Shown here: positions 13,537 to 26,300 of the stretch, piece after piece
Position numbering within the stretch: the stretch's first letter is position 1
Layout of the letters: each line of letters starts with the position of its first letter
Source: Pomacea canaliculata
Taxonomy: Eukaryota; Mollusca; Gastropoda; Architaenioglossa; Ampullariidae
Direction of reading: 5' to 3'
Assembly (NCBI RefSeq): GCF_003073045.1
Contig: NC_037590.1
Location: 11,799,042 to 11,863,041 of the forward strand
DNA: 64,000 bases
Translations under genes and position numbers: made by a program
The notes under the pieces: generated by a model
What the model was told of the DNA's origin: nothing
What the model saw: the letters and a program-made list of their open reading frames with translations, nothing else
The model's database searches: none

Positions 13537-13975
13537 GACAAATAATTGATTACAGAATATTGCAGGCAGGCCTGACGAGAGGGGGGGACAGGGGGGTCTG
13601 GCGTACCCGGGCCCGCGGCTGTCAAGGGTGCCCGGCCTTGGTCAGTGGATTTTTTTTTCTTCTTCTCCTTTTCTTTTTCTTTTAAAGAAAGGTCTAAGGA
13701 CAGAACACCCAAGCATTACACATGCAGAAGTTGAGTTTGAGTGTAGATATTGAGATTCGAATTGTAAACATACATTATATACTGGGAAAATGATTTACGA
13801 TTACAAGTACAAGGGGCCCGGAGAGGTCGTCTGTCCCGGGGCCCGGGCTGGCTCTCAGCGGCCCTGATTGCAGGATCCTGGGACAATTGACTGATCACGT
13901 GGTACTATATGATCATAAGACAATTGACTGGTCAAAGAATATTGCAAAATCATGGGACAACGGACTGATCAGAGG
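13537..13975. repeat. Diverged ~37-bp tandem units interrupted by a MITE
   Basis: Units beginning GACAA..TTGA and containing AGAATATTGCA recur at 13537, 13882, 13919 and 13956. The first unit is split after ATTGCAGG by the element at 13567-13866. Removing that element and one target duplication rejoins a unit of the same form as the one at 13919, which supports a clean transposon insertion into an older tandem array. Confidence 0.65.
13567..13866. mobile_element. GC-rich hAT-type MITE, 300 bp
   Basis: The termini CAGGCCTGACGAGAG and CTCTCAGCGGCCCTG are imperfect inverted repeats. An exact 8-bp duplication ATTGCAGG lies immediately outside each end (13559-13566 and 13867-13874). Both sub-terminal regions are rich in GGGCCCGGG-type motifs, unlike the AT-rich surroundings, while the centre is AT-rich. 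The 8-bp duplication and CAGG terminus point to the hAT superfamily. No coding capacity is present. Confidence 0.88.
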
Positions 13976-14010
13976 ATCAGCACAAGTTGATGATGTAATC
14001 CTATTTGAAA

Positions 14011-14094
14011 CACACGCACTCACGCACGCACACGCACACACACACACACCCACACGCACACACACGCACACACACGCGCGCGCTCGCGCGTGCG
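14011..14094. repeat. (CA)n/(CACG)n microsatellite ending in a CG-alternating tract
   Basis: About 84 bp of almost pure alternating purine-pyrimidine, moving from CACACG and CACGCA repeats into CGCGCGCGCTCGCGCG. Such sequence favours left-handed DNA. Simple repeat. Confidence 0.92.
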
Positions 14095-14215
14095 TTACCA
14101 CTGATCATAGCTGTTGAAAATCTAGTGGAGTGAGAAATACTTTTCTATGACTGAGTAAATCTCAGGGAAAGATTTTATGAAATCTGGATGTATGTTTCAG
14201 CCCCTCTCCCACCTC

Positions 14216-14290
14216 TTTCCGTTCTCGAGATACACGCTACAATTATTACCATGCACGGAAAGAGGTCAGCACCATCGACAGTAGAATTGT
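14216..14290. repeat. Dispersed repeat, copy 1 (second copy near 60927-60985)
   Basis: The block starting GTTCTCGAGATACA, followed by ATTACCATGC and AGGTCAGCA, recurs with the same order and spacing at about 60927-60985. This is a medium-copy dispersed repeat of unknown class; no ends or target duplications were identified. Confidence 0.6.
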
Positions 14291-15154
14291 ACCTGCATGC
14301 GAGAGAGCTGTCAATACATGTGAACTAGGCGGTGTATCTCTGTACAAACTTCATCACATGTTTAACTTGTTCGCGCGTATTTTGAAAACGAAATAGGATT
14401 GTCCACCCATATTTTGAGAAAGATCTTGCGTCAAGATTCTTCCATTCATTAGAAAAAACAAACACGCACTTGACTAGAGCACTAGCTCTTTACACCCGAG
14501 TTCTCATGACTCACATAGCTACAGGAAACAAACACATGCACATGTTCCGCCACCCGTGTCCTGGATCAGACAGTCTGACCCATCCTACCTTCGTTTTTTG
14601 TCCAATAAAGGTAAACACGGAACCCGTTGATTTTGTTTTTCAATGAGCACTATTATGGATGGAAAGAAGAAATGGACTGTCCTCTAGCACGGCCTTGGTC
14701 AGTACTGCCGACCTATTTCTAGGTAAAGTCCTCGTGAGTCTACCCTTGCTGCCGTCGTCCATTGTGTCGGGAGAAAAATACTAAGAGTTATCACGATTGT
14801 CGTTTGTCTTAGATACTAATCTGCACCCACAGGTGTGTCAACGGCAGTCCAAAGCTCTTGCATGGATACGAGCTGTGGGTTGTGCCCAGAAACAGCATCA
14901 ACAACTTCCGTTTAGTCGCTCTACGTAGTTGAATGGGTATGAAGCTGCTATCAAACAAACGCAGAAATAAGTTCTTTTAATCCAATGTTTAGTTAACTAT
15001 AGCCGTCTGTTGATTATGACATCAGTCCATTGGAATTTTTATAACGAAACCACACCTGTTAGGAGCGTGCTTTCACCGGATTTTACCCGGATCAGCGTTA
15101 TCCGGGTGTCCACACACATGCGGACCTGACATTAAAATTTGTCAGAACAATAAG

Positions 15155-15260
15155 GATCATGGGTCTTGGGTTCAGATCTTGTCTCCTGGTGTTTTCTCTC
15201 ACAGCTTGAAACACCGACACACTTCGGCTCTGTGCAATGTGTGTGGCCCACAAATGAACG
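15155..15260 (+). mobile_element. tRNA-derived SINE fragment
   Basis: Contains GGGTTCAGATCTTGTCTCC, a B-box-like segment shared with the SINE copies at 19940-20030, 55780-55931 and 57418-57600. The 5' A-box part is not clear, so this is a truncated or diverged copy. Confidence 0.55.
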
Positions 15261-15928
15261 CACACACTAACACACGTGTGTGTTACCCCTCATGAGCACA
15301 GAGACACACACGCACTCAGATTTACAGAAAAGCCACTGTAGTGAGAATGTTTTTACTTCAAGATAAGTATCTAGGAAAGACAATTCCGAAATTAAACACC
15401 TTTGGCGACAACTCTATCCTGGACCAGCCCAAGCCACAAGCAACTGTACACCTGTACGCATCTTGGAGACGATGAACTGCGGTGGTTTGCACGAGAGTTC
15501 TTCTGTCATTCCGAGACAAAAAAGTCTGCGGTTTCAGTTTGCACTTAGTTTTTATGACCCTCTGTAGAAAGAGGATATAAATGCTCACTAATCCCATCCC
15601 TTGGTGTTTTTTTTTTCATCAGGTCACGGCGTTATCAAGGCCCTTCCCAGTTATTTGTCATTCGTTGACCTTTTCTGTCGTCTGTCTTCAGTGTGCCTCT
15701 GTTGTTGCACTTATTGTGTGAGGACGGCCGTTAAGTTTGTTTTGATCGCTCTCTTCCGAGGCACTAGACTGAGTTTTGCTTTAAGCCTTTGTCGTGAATT
15801 GTTTGTCGGCTCTGCCTGCTGCTGCTGTTAGAGCTGTACACGTACAACAGGTCTGTCCAAATGGTCTCATAAACTTTCATACTCGAGATTTCGCTCCGTT
15901 TTTTTTTCTCTCTTTCTCTTTCTTTTGT

Positions 15929-16446
<518 letters not shown>

Positions 16447-17023
16447 CTCTCTCTCTCTCACACACACAAGTGGATTTCACGTTTGGCCTTGTTGCCTACC
16501 ATCTGTTAAGATATAATCATTGAGAAAGTTAGATAAATGTATAAAATGTAGAGTGCATCACGCTCACAATCTTCTTCATCCTTTATTTTCTTTATTTTTT
16601 AATTTTCTTTTTTTCTCCTTTTTTCCTTGGGGGGTGGAGCAGGCATATTAACAGGCAGAAGGCCTGAATTTTTGGTCGACAATGGCTGAGGGTTACAACT
16701 TCGGTTATTGCAGCCCTCTAAACGAGTTTCCTAGCTTCTTCTTGCTTTTAGTCGCAAGGGAAAAGGGTTGTTGTGGTTGTTGTGTTTGTGGCTATTGTTG
16801 TTTACGTTGCATATAGATAAAAAAATAGGTTAAATAATTCGTCTTAATTTGCATTGTGCTACTTTTAAAAAAAATAGTTGTCGAGTGAGTCTCGTAGAAT
16901 TAAACTTGTAAACCTATTTCTTTTCTCAGACTGCAGGGTGTTACCTGACGGTCCTGACCTCACTATGTGCAACTATGAATAACATTTTCGGTTGCTTTAA
17001 AATTAAGGCTGATGAGAGTCCTG

Positions 17024-18113
17024 AAGGCTACGATTGTAAGGTATGCTAATGACCAGTGCAATATTTTACCGCCATTAGACAGTCGTTCCATGTGGCACAA
17101 TGAGAATGATTTATAGCTTCTGAATTTGCTTCTGCTACAACCTGCAGCTGTTACAGCATGAATATGAATAGCTTTCGCTTTTTTCTGTGTTTTAGGTGGA
17201 TCTGCGAGACGGCAGCACGCTGGGCTAAATCGAAATGAATGTGCGCACGTGCATAATAGAGGGTGGTTGTGTGTGTGCGTGCGTTAGTGTGCGTGCGTGT
17301 GTATGTGTGTGTGTGTGAGAGAGAGAGAGGCAGGAATATGAGAGTGTGTGTGTGTTTGCGTTTTATCTGGTGTACGCTTCCTCGCTTAAGGACTTCTGAC
17401 CAAATATTCCAGATTTTTTTTTTCAGCTTAGACACCAGAAATCAGTTATTTCAAGCTGAAAATTAAACATAAAAGTGTAGTTATGAGACAACAGGCAGCA
17501 GCGTTCTTTGTGACACTTCTGAAAGGCAGGTGATGATCAGCTGTCGGATTAAGAGAGTTGTTTAATGAGAGTTCCCATTCCCACCTTCGCCTATCGACGT
17601 GCTGAGTGTGTCTTATCACCATGTTGGGATCGTAGTCTACATCACAACGGACTGGGTGGGGGGGGAGGGAGGGTGGTTCTGTCACGTGACTCTCCCCACA
17701 TGGCTGGCGGGGTACCCCTTACCTATCCGGCTACCGCCTTTAAAGTGAAAAAGGAAGCTCATGCCAACTTTCAGCTGAATGGGAAGATATCGTAGACAAA
17801 GACTAGCAAACGATCATAAACGGTAGGAACATTTGTGAGTTCTTTCAAATTGTTTTTATTTCTTTTCGGTTGATCGCTTTGTTTTCGTTGGGTTTTTAGG
17901 GGTTAAAAGGAAGGCTACGATTGTAAGGTATGCTACTGACCAGCGCAATGTCTTACCGCCATTAGACAGTCATTTCATGCTGCACAATGAGAATGGTTTA
18001 TAGCTTCTAAATTTGCTTCAGCTACATAAACGGCAGGAACATTTGTGAGTGTTTTCAAATTGTTTTTGGTGTTTTTCGGTTGATTGGTTTGTTTTTGTTG
18101 GGTTTTCGTGGCT
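17024..18113. repeat. Two interleaved diverged duplications
   Basis: The block starting AAGGCTACGATTGTAAGGTA at 17024 recurs at 17911 over about 115 bp with scattered substitutions. A second block starting ATAAACGG(T/C)AGGAACATT at about 17815 recurs at about 18026 over about 85 bp. In the second arrangement the two blocks alternate, giving the order A, B, A, B with one spacer. This suggests a tandem duplication of a unit carrying both. Confidence 0.8.
17262..17355. repeat. (TG)n/(TGCG)n microsatellite with a short GA run
   Basis: GTGTGTGCG and TGTGTG arrays are interrupted by GAGAGAGAGAG. Simple repeat; the open frames over it are low-complexity. Confidence 0.9.
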
Positions 18114-18984
18114 TACTTGATTATTTTATTGGTTCGATATTAGTAAACGGAGCAAGTCTTAGCAGAGTAACTACCAAAAGATAATAAGGAAGCAATATAT
18201 ATATATATTAGGCGAAAGCATTGCTATTTGTGCAAAGCACAAAAGTAATTCAAAACGACTTGCCAAGTAACATAATATTGACATTTAAAACTGGCGTATA
18301 TTAGTTTCCACATTGACTAAATGTACCCGTCTTTTTATTTTATTTTATTATTCTTGTGGCTAGAAAATAATTTCTTAAAGTGCTCTCAGACAGTTGATGT
18401 CAGTAAGAATATAATTTTGTCTTCAAAACTTCAGGTGCATATGGTTTCAACTAGTACTCATTAACTCATCAAATTCAAGATTGAAATGTAATAAACGGTT
18501 TTCAAGAAATTTAATAATAAAACTGTTTCTCCTATGTTAAGAAGCGTAGGGACCGATGTCAGTCTAGTGTGCAAATCCCCATGAAAGCTAAGCTTTGTAC
18601 TAGCATCAAATCAGAAACATAAAATCGTTCACATTTGACTACAGCAAATCATTCGTCGGCCGGTTTTGTCGTCTGCACATTAAACTTTTTTGGTTTCTCA
18701 AAGTAATTTTTTTTAATAATCGTGACATGTTTACTTTAAAGGTTTCAGGACCACAATAGACTTGGTCTTTTCTAATCAAAAGTATTGCTAACTGTAATCT
18801 AGTGAGAGAAAAGTGAAGACAAAGTGATGACAAATTATCAAGATGTTAGCAGCAGTACCTCCTGCCCGTGACACCGTTCGAGCGTGACTCTGTTCCACTT
18901 GTTGGTTACAGATTCAAAACGCGGTCTTCGGAACCGGATATTTCACAAACCGTTGCGCGTAAGACGCCGAAATTAACGGTCAAG

Positions 18985-19113
18985 AGTGACATCAGCAATT
19001 AACCTCCACCCCAAAGCGGAGGTGACGTAGCTTGTTTGCCAAGTCTTTATTTGAAGGACGTGGAAGTAAAAGGCATGTGGCCCCTCCCTTCATGGCCACC
19101 TGCGTGACGCATG
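18985..19113. repeat. TGACG-rich dispersed repeat, copy 1
   Basis: The core running from TTTGCCAAGTCT through TTATTTGAAGGACGTGGAAG to TTCATGGCCACCTGCGTGACG is shared almost letter for letter with 23184-23317. Weaker similarity continues upstream through AGTGACATCAGC. It carries several TGACG motifs. Repeat class unknown. Confidence 0.8.
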
Positions 19114-19939
19114 TTCCTTTAACTGTAATAACACATTAGTCCCACAAAGAAATGTTCACATCGTCACATTTATCTAATGTGATTTTACTTCTATAATTTA
19201 TTACTTTGCTCTAAAATATTTTTATGGTGAACATTCAATTCAGAGGAGTTCCGTGGCAGCAGCATGTTATCTCTTACCGCCTCCAGTTATTGAGTCTTCG
19301 CTCGTTTTTACACGCTGAAAGAATATCTGATTCATTTTGCATGTAGACAAGTCTTCTTTTCTTTCCCTTCTGTGAAGCCTTGTAGTCAACGATGTTTTTT
19401 CTTGTACGTTTATGCTTCATTGCCTTTCATTTGATGAAAGGCTATATTTAGACTAATATATTTTAGAAAAATAAGCTTTTAAATTTTCTCGCCTCTGTAC
19501 TTTCATTTATCACGCATTGCTTTTAAAATGTAGCTACATGTAGTTTTTGAACTGATTTTGTAGAAATGTATGGGTCAGTTCGCCAAGTACTGTACGACCC
19601 AAAAATCTCGTCTCAAGCGCCTAAAGAAAAACTGGTGTTGTAGTCTGATGTGAGAGAGGAGTTGTCGTAGGCTGAGATGAGGGAGATAGGGGAAGAGTTG
19701 CAACACATACTACGAGGTTTCGTGAGCGCGAAATGGCTGTGAATGGATAAAGGTTGTTGAAGTTGGCAATGTACGCTCCTCTGTTTCTGTGGGGTGATAC
19801 ACGGTGTGGCTGCTGTCTGATCAGTTGTATGTCGTAGGATGGTGCTTACACCTTGCGGTGATTTCGCACTATGGAGCGGGGCGAGGGAGAGGGAACCGCG
19901 ACTATCGACGCCAAGCCCTGCGTTTAGGTGTTGCATACA

Positions 19940-20030
19940 GAGTGTCCCGAGACGAGATCTGAACCCTAAGCTGCTCCTACAGTGGTAACAAACAAATGTT
20001 TTAACCACTACACTACCGAACGCCCCTCGG
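19940..20030 (-). mobile_element. tRNA-derived SINE
   Basis: On the minus strand it reads GGCGTTCGGTAGTGTAGTGG then TTAA (an A-box-like region), and about 35 bp later AGGGTTCAGATCTCGTCTCG (a B-box-like region). This is a bipartite RNA polymerase III promoter of tRNA type. It is not a functional tRNA, because no cloverleaf with paired acceptor ends can be drawn. A 188-codon minus-strand frame runs through it by chance. Confidence 0.8.
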
Positions 20031-20289
20031 AGTACGTCATCTATTACATACGTTTTGTGTAGTTGTTCTGACTGGTGTTCAGGACTGATTTTTTTTCCTT
20101 GTTCTTTATCTATTTTCGTCCTTTTCTTTTCTCCCTTTTTTTCTCCATTATTATTAGAGATGTCTATCATCATTAGCACTTTTAGTGTCTACAGAAGAGT
20201 GCCAAAGGTGATTGAGTTTCCAGAATGGACCAGATGCGACCCATTGGAGTGTGTTTCAGTTAAATACACATTTTTTTTCTTTTCTGTTT

Positions 20290-21185
20290 AAAATGATTGA
20301 AGGGTGAATATCACTTTAAAGACGCTCTGTCGGGTTTAACAATCAAATTTCAACAGGCAAATTCTTCTTGCTGTGGCACCTGAGAACTAATATCTGGAAT
20401 TATACGTTTTGGCCGCACAAGGGAGGTCATTCCAAGCCTTCAGCACGGGACAGCTGTGCGGATTGTCGGTCTTGGCTGTGCAGTTGATGCGAGCAGCCTC
20501 GGCTCCGCGGGAACCAGAGACACTAAATGTTCAAAGTAGCAGTATTTTTTTTTCTGACTCAATCTTCCCCACTTCTTGCTATAAATAGAGCGGCACACAA
20601 AGAACTGGTCGCATCATTTCAAGAGGCAGATTTGTCAACTGAGCCTCTGTGTACACAGAGAAAGGCAAATATAGGCAACAACCACATTTTATTTCAAAAA
20701 TCGTTACTTGGAAAGATTGTTTGCAGTGTTCGAAATTTTTTTTTTTAAGAATGAAGAACTGCTGTTTCGTTTTATTATGTTTTTCTTGTTATTTTGTTCT
20801 ATTTTGAAGTCTTAATTTTTACCAGCAGGCTAACAGTGCTATTCTGTAGCAGTAAAGTTTGAAAGTTATACAGTCATTATTGTTTGGTGGTTTCAGCCCT
20901 CTCAGTACTGAAAATACTTGTAATTAGTTCAATAGCACTTAAAACATTCCTGTTACCGGTATTTATAAATATTTAATAATATAAACACTCAGAGAAATCA
21001 GAGGTTCCGGGGTCTGTGTTATACACACATGTATGTGTTTATACACTGTTCTACAGAAGATCATTCTGATGGCGATGTGTAGTCAGACTGTATCTGCCCT
21101 GCCGGACAAATCAAACAAGAAGATTGCTGCTCAGTGACAATTAGTACTTTTTTAGGTTTTAGGCTCCTTCCTCGGCTTTGCTTGC
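20290..21185. other. Non-coding stretch
   Basis: Nothing beyond AT-rich unique-looking sequence with chance open frames of at most 73 codons. Confidence 0.5.
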
Positions 21186-21189
21186 CTCA

Positions 21190-22440
21190 GGGTGCGGGGC
21201 TTGAAGAGGGTTCATGCGTCACCCTTCGTCGTCACGGGGTCAAGCGAGCAACGCCAGCAGCCTCTGCGGCGGAGAGTGGCTGGTAAAGTACAAGAGCCTC
21301 GTTGGGTCTTGACTCGGAAATCGCCTCTCACAGAACGCCGCGCGCATGCGCCAGGAATTCTGTGCCGTACACCAAAGGCGACGCGATTGATCGACAATGT
21401 GGACTGCTCTGTGGATGAGTGCACACGGTTCAAGTAAAAAAGATTTTTAAAAAAGTCAGAAGGATGTGAACGAGAAAAGCCCACGTACCCAGCCTTGTCA
21501 GAATGGATGTGCTTGATGCGAGAACAGACGCAAATTGTTTGTGATTTTAATACACAGAGTTGAACTCGAGAAGGGATTTAATCAGAGAGGTAGGTGCAAT
21601 GTCAGCCTTGGGTTGTATTTTAGTTTGTAGTGCGCATGAAGGGTAAGAAGAAAATAGTCTGTTATTAGCGTCTTTGTAATATTTCTTGGTTGTCATGGGA
21701 TTTGTTTTCTTACTTTACACTCAAACTGTCATAGTCACTCTCTCTTCTTTCACGCGAGCGCACTTAACTCAAAAGCAAAACAGAAAGATTTATATCTACC
21801 AAATGCACAGCTACAGCCAAAGCGTGAACCCAGACAGCAATTCTGACCTATTTGGGTTTCCGTAACACCGCAGTGTAAAGTCTGCGAATTATTGCCGTTC
21901 CTCTCGCAGACGCACCTTATCCCCACTCTCCAGCGGCAGCTGGGAGCTGCACGGTTATGACATACACCCCTTTCCCCCCCAGCCCATGAGTCGGCTCTTT
22001 CGCAGCCCGAAGTTACTGAGAGTCGGGCACGATGGGAGGATAGTGGGTATACGTCGCTCCCTCCCTCCTCTCCTCCCGCAATGCTGTTGGAGCGAGCGCC
22101 GTCATGGTGACGATGTGCTGGCGGGTCAGCTGACAAAGGTCATGCCTCTGGCTACTGGCGATTTGGACTGCTGCATAGGGAGCGCTGCTGGGGCCAAGAA
22201 CGGAGGAGGCGGCTGGGCTGCCACTGAAACTCGCCGGGAGTAGCGCGCGTGCTCGACACGGCCGGTTCGCAAGTGCGCGTGAGTACATGCATAGCTGGGC
22301 GCCAAGGCGTGCTTGCTTCCTTCCTCTGCTGCCGCCGCCACATCTTGCACGAGGCAGGCGTTCTAGTGTAGTGTCCGTTTTCAGACCCTGAAGTGATAAT
22401 ATTTCCATGACGTGTTTTCTGACATAGATACAACTTCCAC
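21190..22440. promoter_or_regulatory. CpG-rich block, candidate promoter or untranslated first exon
   Basis: Base composition shifts from AT-rich to clearly GC- and CpG-rich over about 1.2 kb. A perfect GCGCATGCGC palindrome (21342-21351) matches the NRF1-type motif. A donor-like GTGAGT follows GCGC near 22278. Overlapping open frames on both strands up to 131 codons do not resemble proteins and reflect the GC bias. A promoter with a non-coding first exon is one reading; a GC-rich repeat or simple compositional island is another. Confidence 0.3.
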
Positions 22441-23183
22441 TTTGGCGCCTCTCACCTCGACCAGCTGGCGAATGGTTCCAACTTCATTTCTTAAGTGATA
22501 TGATATGAGAGGGCCAACTTCTCATCTCCTCTGGTATGAGTCATATGACGATGACCACGATGAGGAATGGCCAATTTGTGTCTCACTTCATTATTGTAAG
22601 CCTCGATTAGAACCCAACTTGTTTGTAATATCGTCGATGTTCAGGCAGCAAATCTTAAGTCTAGATCCTGTGCCGGATACAGGTTTGTTGCTTTTGTGCA
22701 GGATAACGTGTCTTTACGGAAATGAAAAGTCAAGAGCCGGGAGAGAGAGAGCTGCGATATTGCAGTACTGATTAACTGACAGAGTCTGAAAACTGGTGAT
22801 AGTTTTATTTTTCAGCCAGATAAAAAAATAATCGTAGTGGGGCTTTTGCGGAGTTGAAAGAGATTGCAACAAGGCGAAAGGAAAGTAATTTTAGGAATTA
22901 ACCGAAAGAAAGGATTGACGGATTATCTTTGTCAAGCCGTTAAATGGCTTTTGTCTGTGTATGCTAACAACATAACTCGGATAAATTACGAAATACTTTT
23001 GCCTTCGTATCATGACTGAGTAATTGGGGCAGTCTAGTGAAAAGCTGGACTGGTCAGCTGAGTCTGGCGCGCTAGGCATCTGCATGATTTAATCTCAAAC
23101 AAAAAGCTCTTCAGCATTGCAAACAGCCATTTGAGACCGCCTAGCGGCCCGTATCCACAAAGAGAAACCTCGGTAAGGGCAAG

Positions 23184-23317
23184 GGTGACATCAGCGGTAA
23201 ACTCCCCTTCCATCGGAAGCAGAAGTGACGTAACCAGTTTGCCAAGTCTGTCTTTATTTGAAGGACGTGGAAGTAAAGGGCATGTGGCCCCTCCCTTCAT
23301 GGCCACCTGCGTGACGT
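23184..23317. repeat. TGACG-rich dispersed repeat, copy 2
   Basis: Near-identical to 18985-19113 over the last ~95 bp, with small indels. It ends GTGACGTCATGAC, so it includes a complete TGACGTCA palindrome (CREB/ATF-type motif) that copy 1 has lost (GTGACGCATG). Confidence 0.8.
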
Positions 23318-26300
23318 CATGACAAACAAGACTGATGCGCCGCTGAGTGTCGGCGTCCGCCGTAATGTCAGCCAGTCACGTGCCTGGCTCGGGTTGGTCG
23401 CTCGTCAGGATGGCAGGCGGCTTTTAGATAATACCGTCCTTCCCGCGATGACCTTTTCCGGGGTCAGAGGCTGTGTCGCCTCGCCCAGGACTAGTGCTAA
23501 TCAGTTCCTTTGTTTACGCAGAATGATCGCTGCCTCTCACCTCAAGTTTTTGTCCGTCAAGTCATGGCTGTTTTAAATAATTATTTGTATGTTTCTATTT
23601 GATTTTGTAGCCATGTGTGTATGCTTGTCTGTATGTATGTAGAAAGGCAGGTACAGACAAAGTATTTATGTTCAAGATGGTGGAAGCGAGGGATGGGTGC
23701 GATCTTCAGTGAAGGTTGTTCTTTGTGTCGTACACACAGGCCCAGGGGCGGCAATGGTGAGCGAGGGTGGGTGGAACCTAAGTGCTTCCTCTCGCTCCTA
23801 GTACTGATAGAGGTCCGGGCTTCTCGAGGGTGGCGTCTCTGTCTTGCAGTGACGTACTGGTTTAGTTACAAATGACCAGCACGTCACGTGGCTGAGAGGA
23901 TCGCACGCGCTGTCCCTCACGGTCTCCTCCATTTTCCTGCCCGAGTTACAGCTCTTGAAACTGGTATAAACAATGCCTCTTTGCTCGGCACTAAATCACT
24001 GACAGGAAAGTGGGACGTGTAGTTCCACTGGTTTACAAGTGCTGTGGGAAGGAAGGCTGGGATTCCAAACCGTTTCACATCCGACCCAGCTTTACCCCGA
24101 AAGTCATTTTACAAAACTGTTGTAAGAAGAAATTATTTACTAAAGTAAAATAGTTTAAACATCAAGTAACACAGTATTGATTCATTACAGAAACAAATTT
24201 ATTTTATAAAGAAGACTGTAACGCAAAGAGAGCGGTTATATCTGCAATATCCCACCACATTACCGTTGGTTACATCATAATTACAATGTGCTATACGAGG
24301 TTCGGAACGGTTAAGCTACGTTTTCTCCCAAATTTGAAGTAGCTCGTGATTATTTTTTTTTTATTTTTTTTTTCCTTTTGCCTATCACCCTCCTCGCTCT
24401 TCCCTGCCGTATATATGCTTTTACCCCGATTTCCTTAAGACAATTTGAATCAATATATTGCGGTAGCTAGCACGAGTAGCCTCCACCAAGAAATGATCAA
24501 AAGCGCAAGGACAGCCGAGGTCTCAGGAACAGTCAATGACAAAGGAATCAGAGAACGCGAGCCACTTTAACCCTTGTGCTACAAACTTCATAGGTGTGTG
24601 TGTGTGTGTAAAACGATTAGGTCACATGAAAACTAATTAACGCGAGATGGCATCACGAGGTAATATTCTAAAGACGCGATTTCAGCGAGAATATTAACTT
24701 ATCAAAGCTAGCGACCTCTTGAGGCCGTCCGACAGTCACTTGTCAGGAACTGCTCACTCTTCTTGACTTACCAGGGTCAATGACCTGCCACTAGACGTGA
24801 GAAACGTGCATACGAAATTCTGACATGTGAAAGTTCTACCTCTCTATGATAACTATGGCAGGAAAAATCAAAACAGTGATAGCGATTTCAATAGTTCAGT
24901 GACCAGTGTTACATCATGAAGAGAATCGACTGATGCCGTACAGTCAAAACATTCTCATCTGCCCTTGAATGCGGCACTAACCGTGAAAGCGAGGCTGACC
25001 ATAATTTATCTTCATGTGTACTTGTGTGTGTGTGTGGGGGGGGTGTCCTTTAATGGCTACGTAAACTGCAAAACATTCACTTATTAAACGAACGACCAAG
25101 CAACCAACGATTAGGTGGCGGCCTGCCATACGACCTACCGGGAAGGTCCCCATTGTTTCCTGGCGCTATCTCTGTCATGCTCTGTGCTCTTTGTGGACAC
25201 AGACTAAGGAGGACACGCTGCTGTGGGAGTTATCACCGAGTCTTGTTACCGGCATAATTGTTGTCGAGTATAAGTGTTTTCTCTAAATCTTTCTCTTGTG
25301 TGAAAGGACCGTTTGTGCATTTTGTTTGCGATGTGGTTCGCAACAGTTTGTTCTAGTCATGAAGATGAGTCTTTTGTTGGAGGTATTTTTTGTTGGTTTA
25401 CTATTTTCTGTCACAACCACACAGTCCGACATGCGTGCCCTTTCACAACACCAAATAAATAAAGATGAGCCAGGGTTTTCCGCCCAGCTCAACACACAAA
25501 TATTCAATTTAAGCAAACATCAAACCTTTAAATGCTTGTGGTCATTTTGGCATAGTAGTCTCGTCTTGTCGGTCGCAAGATGCTGCTGTCTGTACAGCAT
25601 CTCCCACAGGCTCCTCACAGTTCGGTTCGTCTAGTCACCCGTTGCTCCATCTCAGACACGCTCTGTTGGTTCTCTTTCGCTCTCTGTCTCGGCAGAGTGC
25701 CGGGTGAAGTCGAAGCCTGTGGGATCCTTACTTTCGCTTCCCTGATACCTGGGTGAGCATTGCGCTGACTGCACGGGATGGACGGAAATTTTCATGAACT
25801 GTCTGCACACTTCTTTTGCGCCCGAGTATCCTCTTAGATGTCTGCACAGAAATAAAAACTTACCTTCGCACTGTATTACAAGCAAGGATTGTTTAACAAG
25901 CGGGTCAACTATACACCTGGAGATGTACGCCGGGAAAGTCTATTACTGATCAATTGCAGAAAAAAATTTAAATATTAATTGACACCGTTGTACTGGTTAC
26001 TCTGCGATCGAGGCTGGATTAATTACTAGACATTCACCTGCCTACTCCTAAAACTCCTCACCAACAGCATTCCTAGCCAAAATATTTATTTTCGTAGCAT
26101 TTTTCTTTTCATCACAACAACACAAATCGCGATAATTTCTCAGTTACAACTGTGAGTAGGCTTTAATTGTTAGGAATGACATGACACATATTTGTAATCT
26201 AATTAATAGTAATTTAGCCATCTTTTCAAGCTGGCTTACTCATTAATAAAGGCGATGTCTTTTGTATAGAAAAGTCAGTGTTGGAAGGTTTTCCTGATAG

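Larger units (their letters stand above)
16470..19935. other. Non-coding stretch with local duplications
   Basis: No gene was recognised. It contains a G/T microsatellite (17262-17355), paired duplicated blocks (17024-17140 with 17911-18028, and 17815-17900 with 18025-18113) and one copy of a TGACG-rich dispersed repeat (18985-19113). Confidence 0.55.

Noticed and set aside
19613..20179. A 188-codon minus-strand frame
   Set aside because: It runs through a tRNA-derived SINE and low-complexity lysine codons. It has no recognisable domain and no splice context.
22013..22408. Overlapping 128 to 131-codon frames on the minus strand
   Set aside because: GC-rich chance frames overlapping in several phases, with no domain, conserved motif or consistent splice sites.
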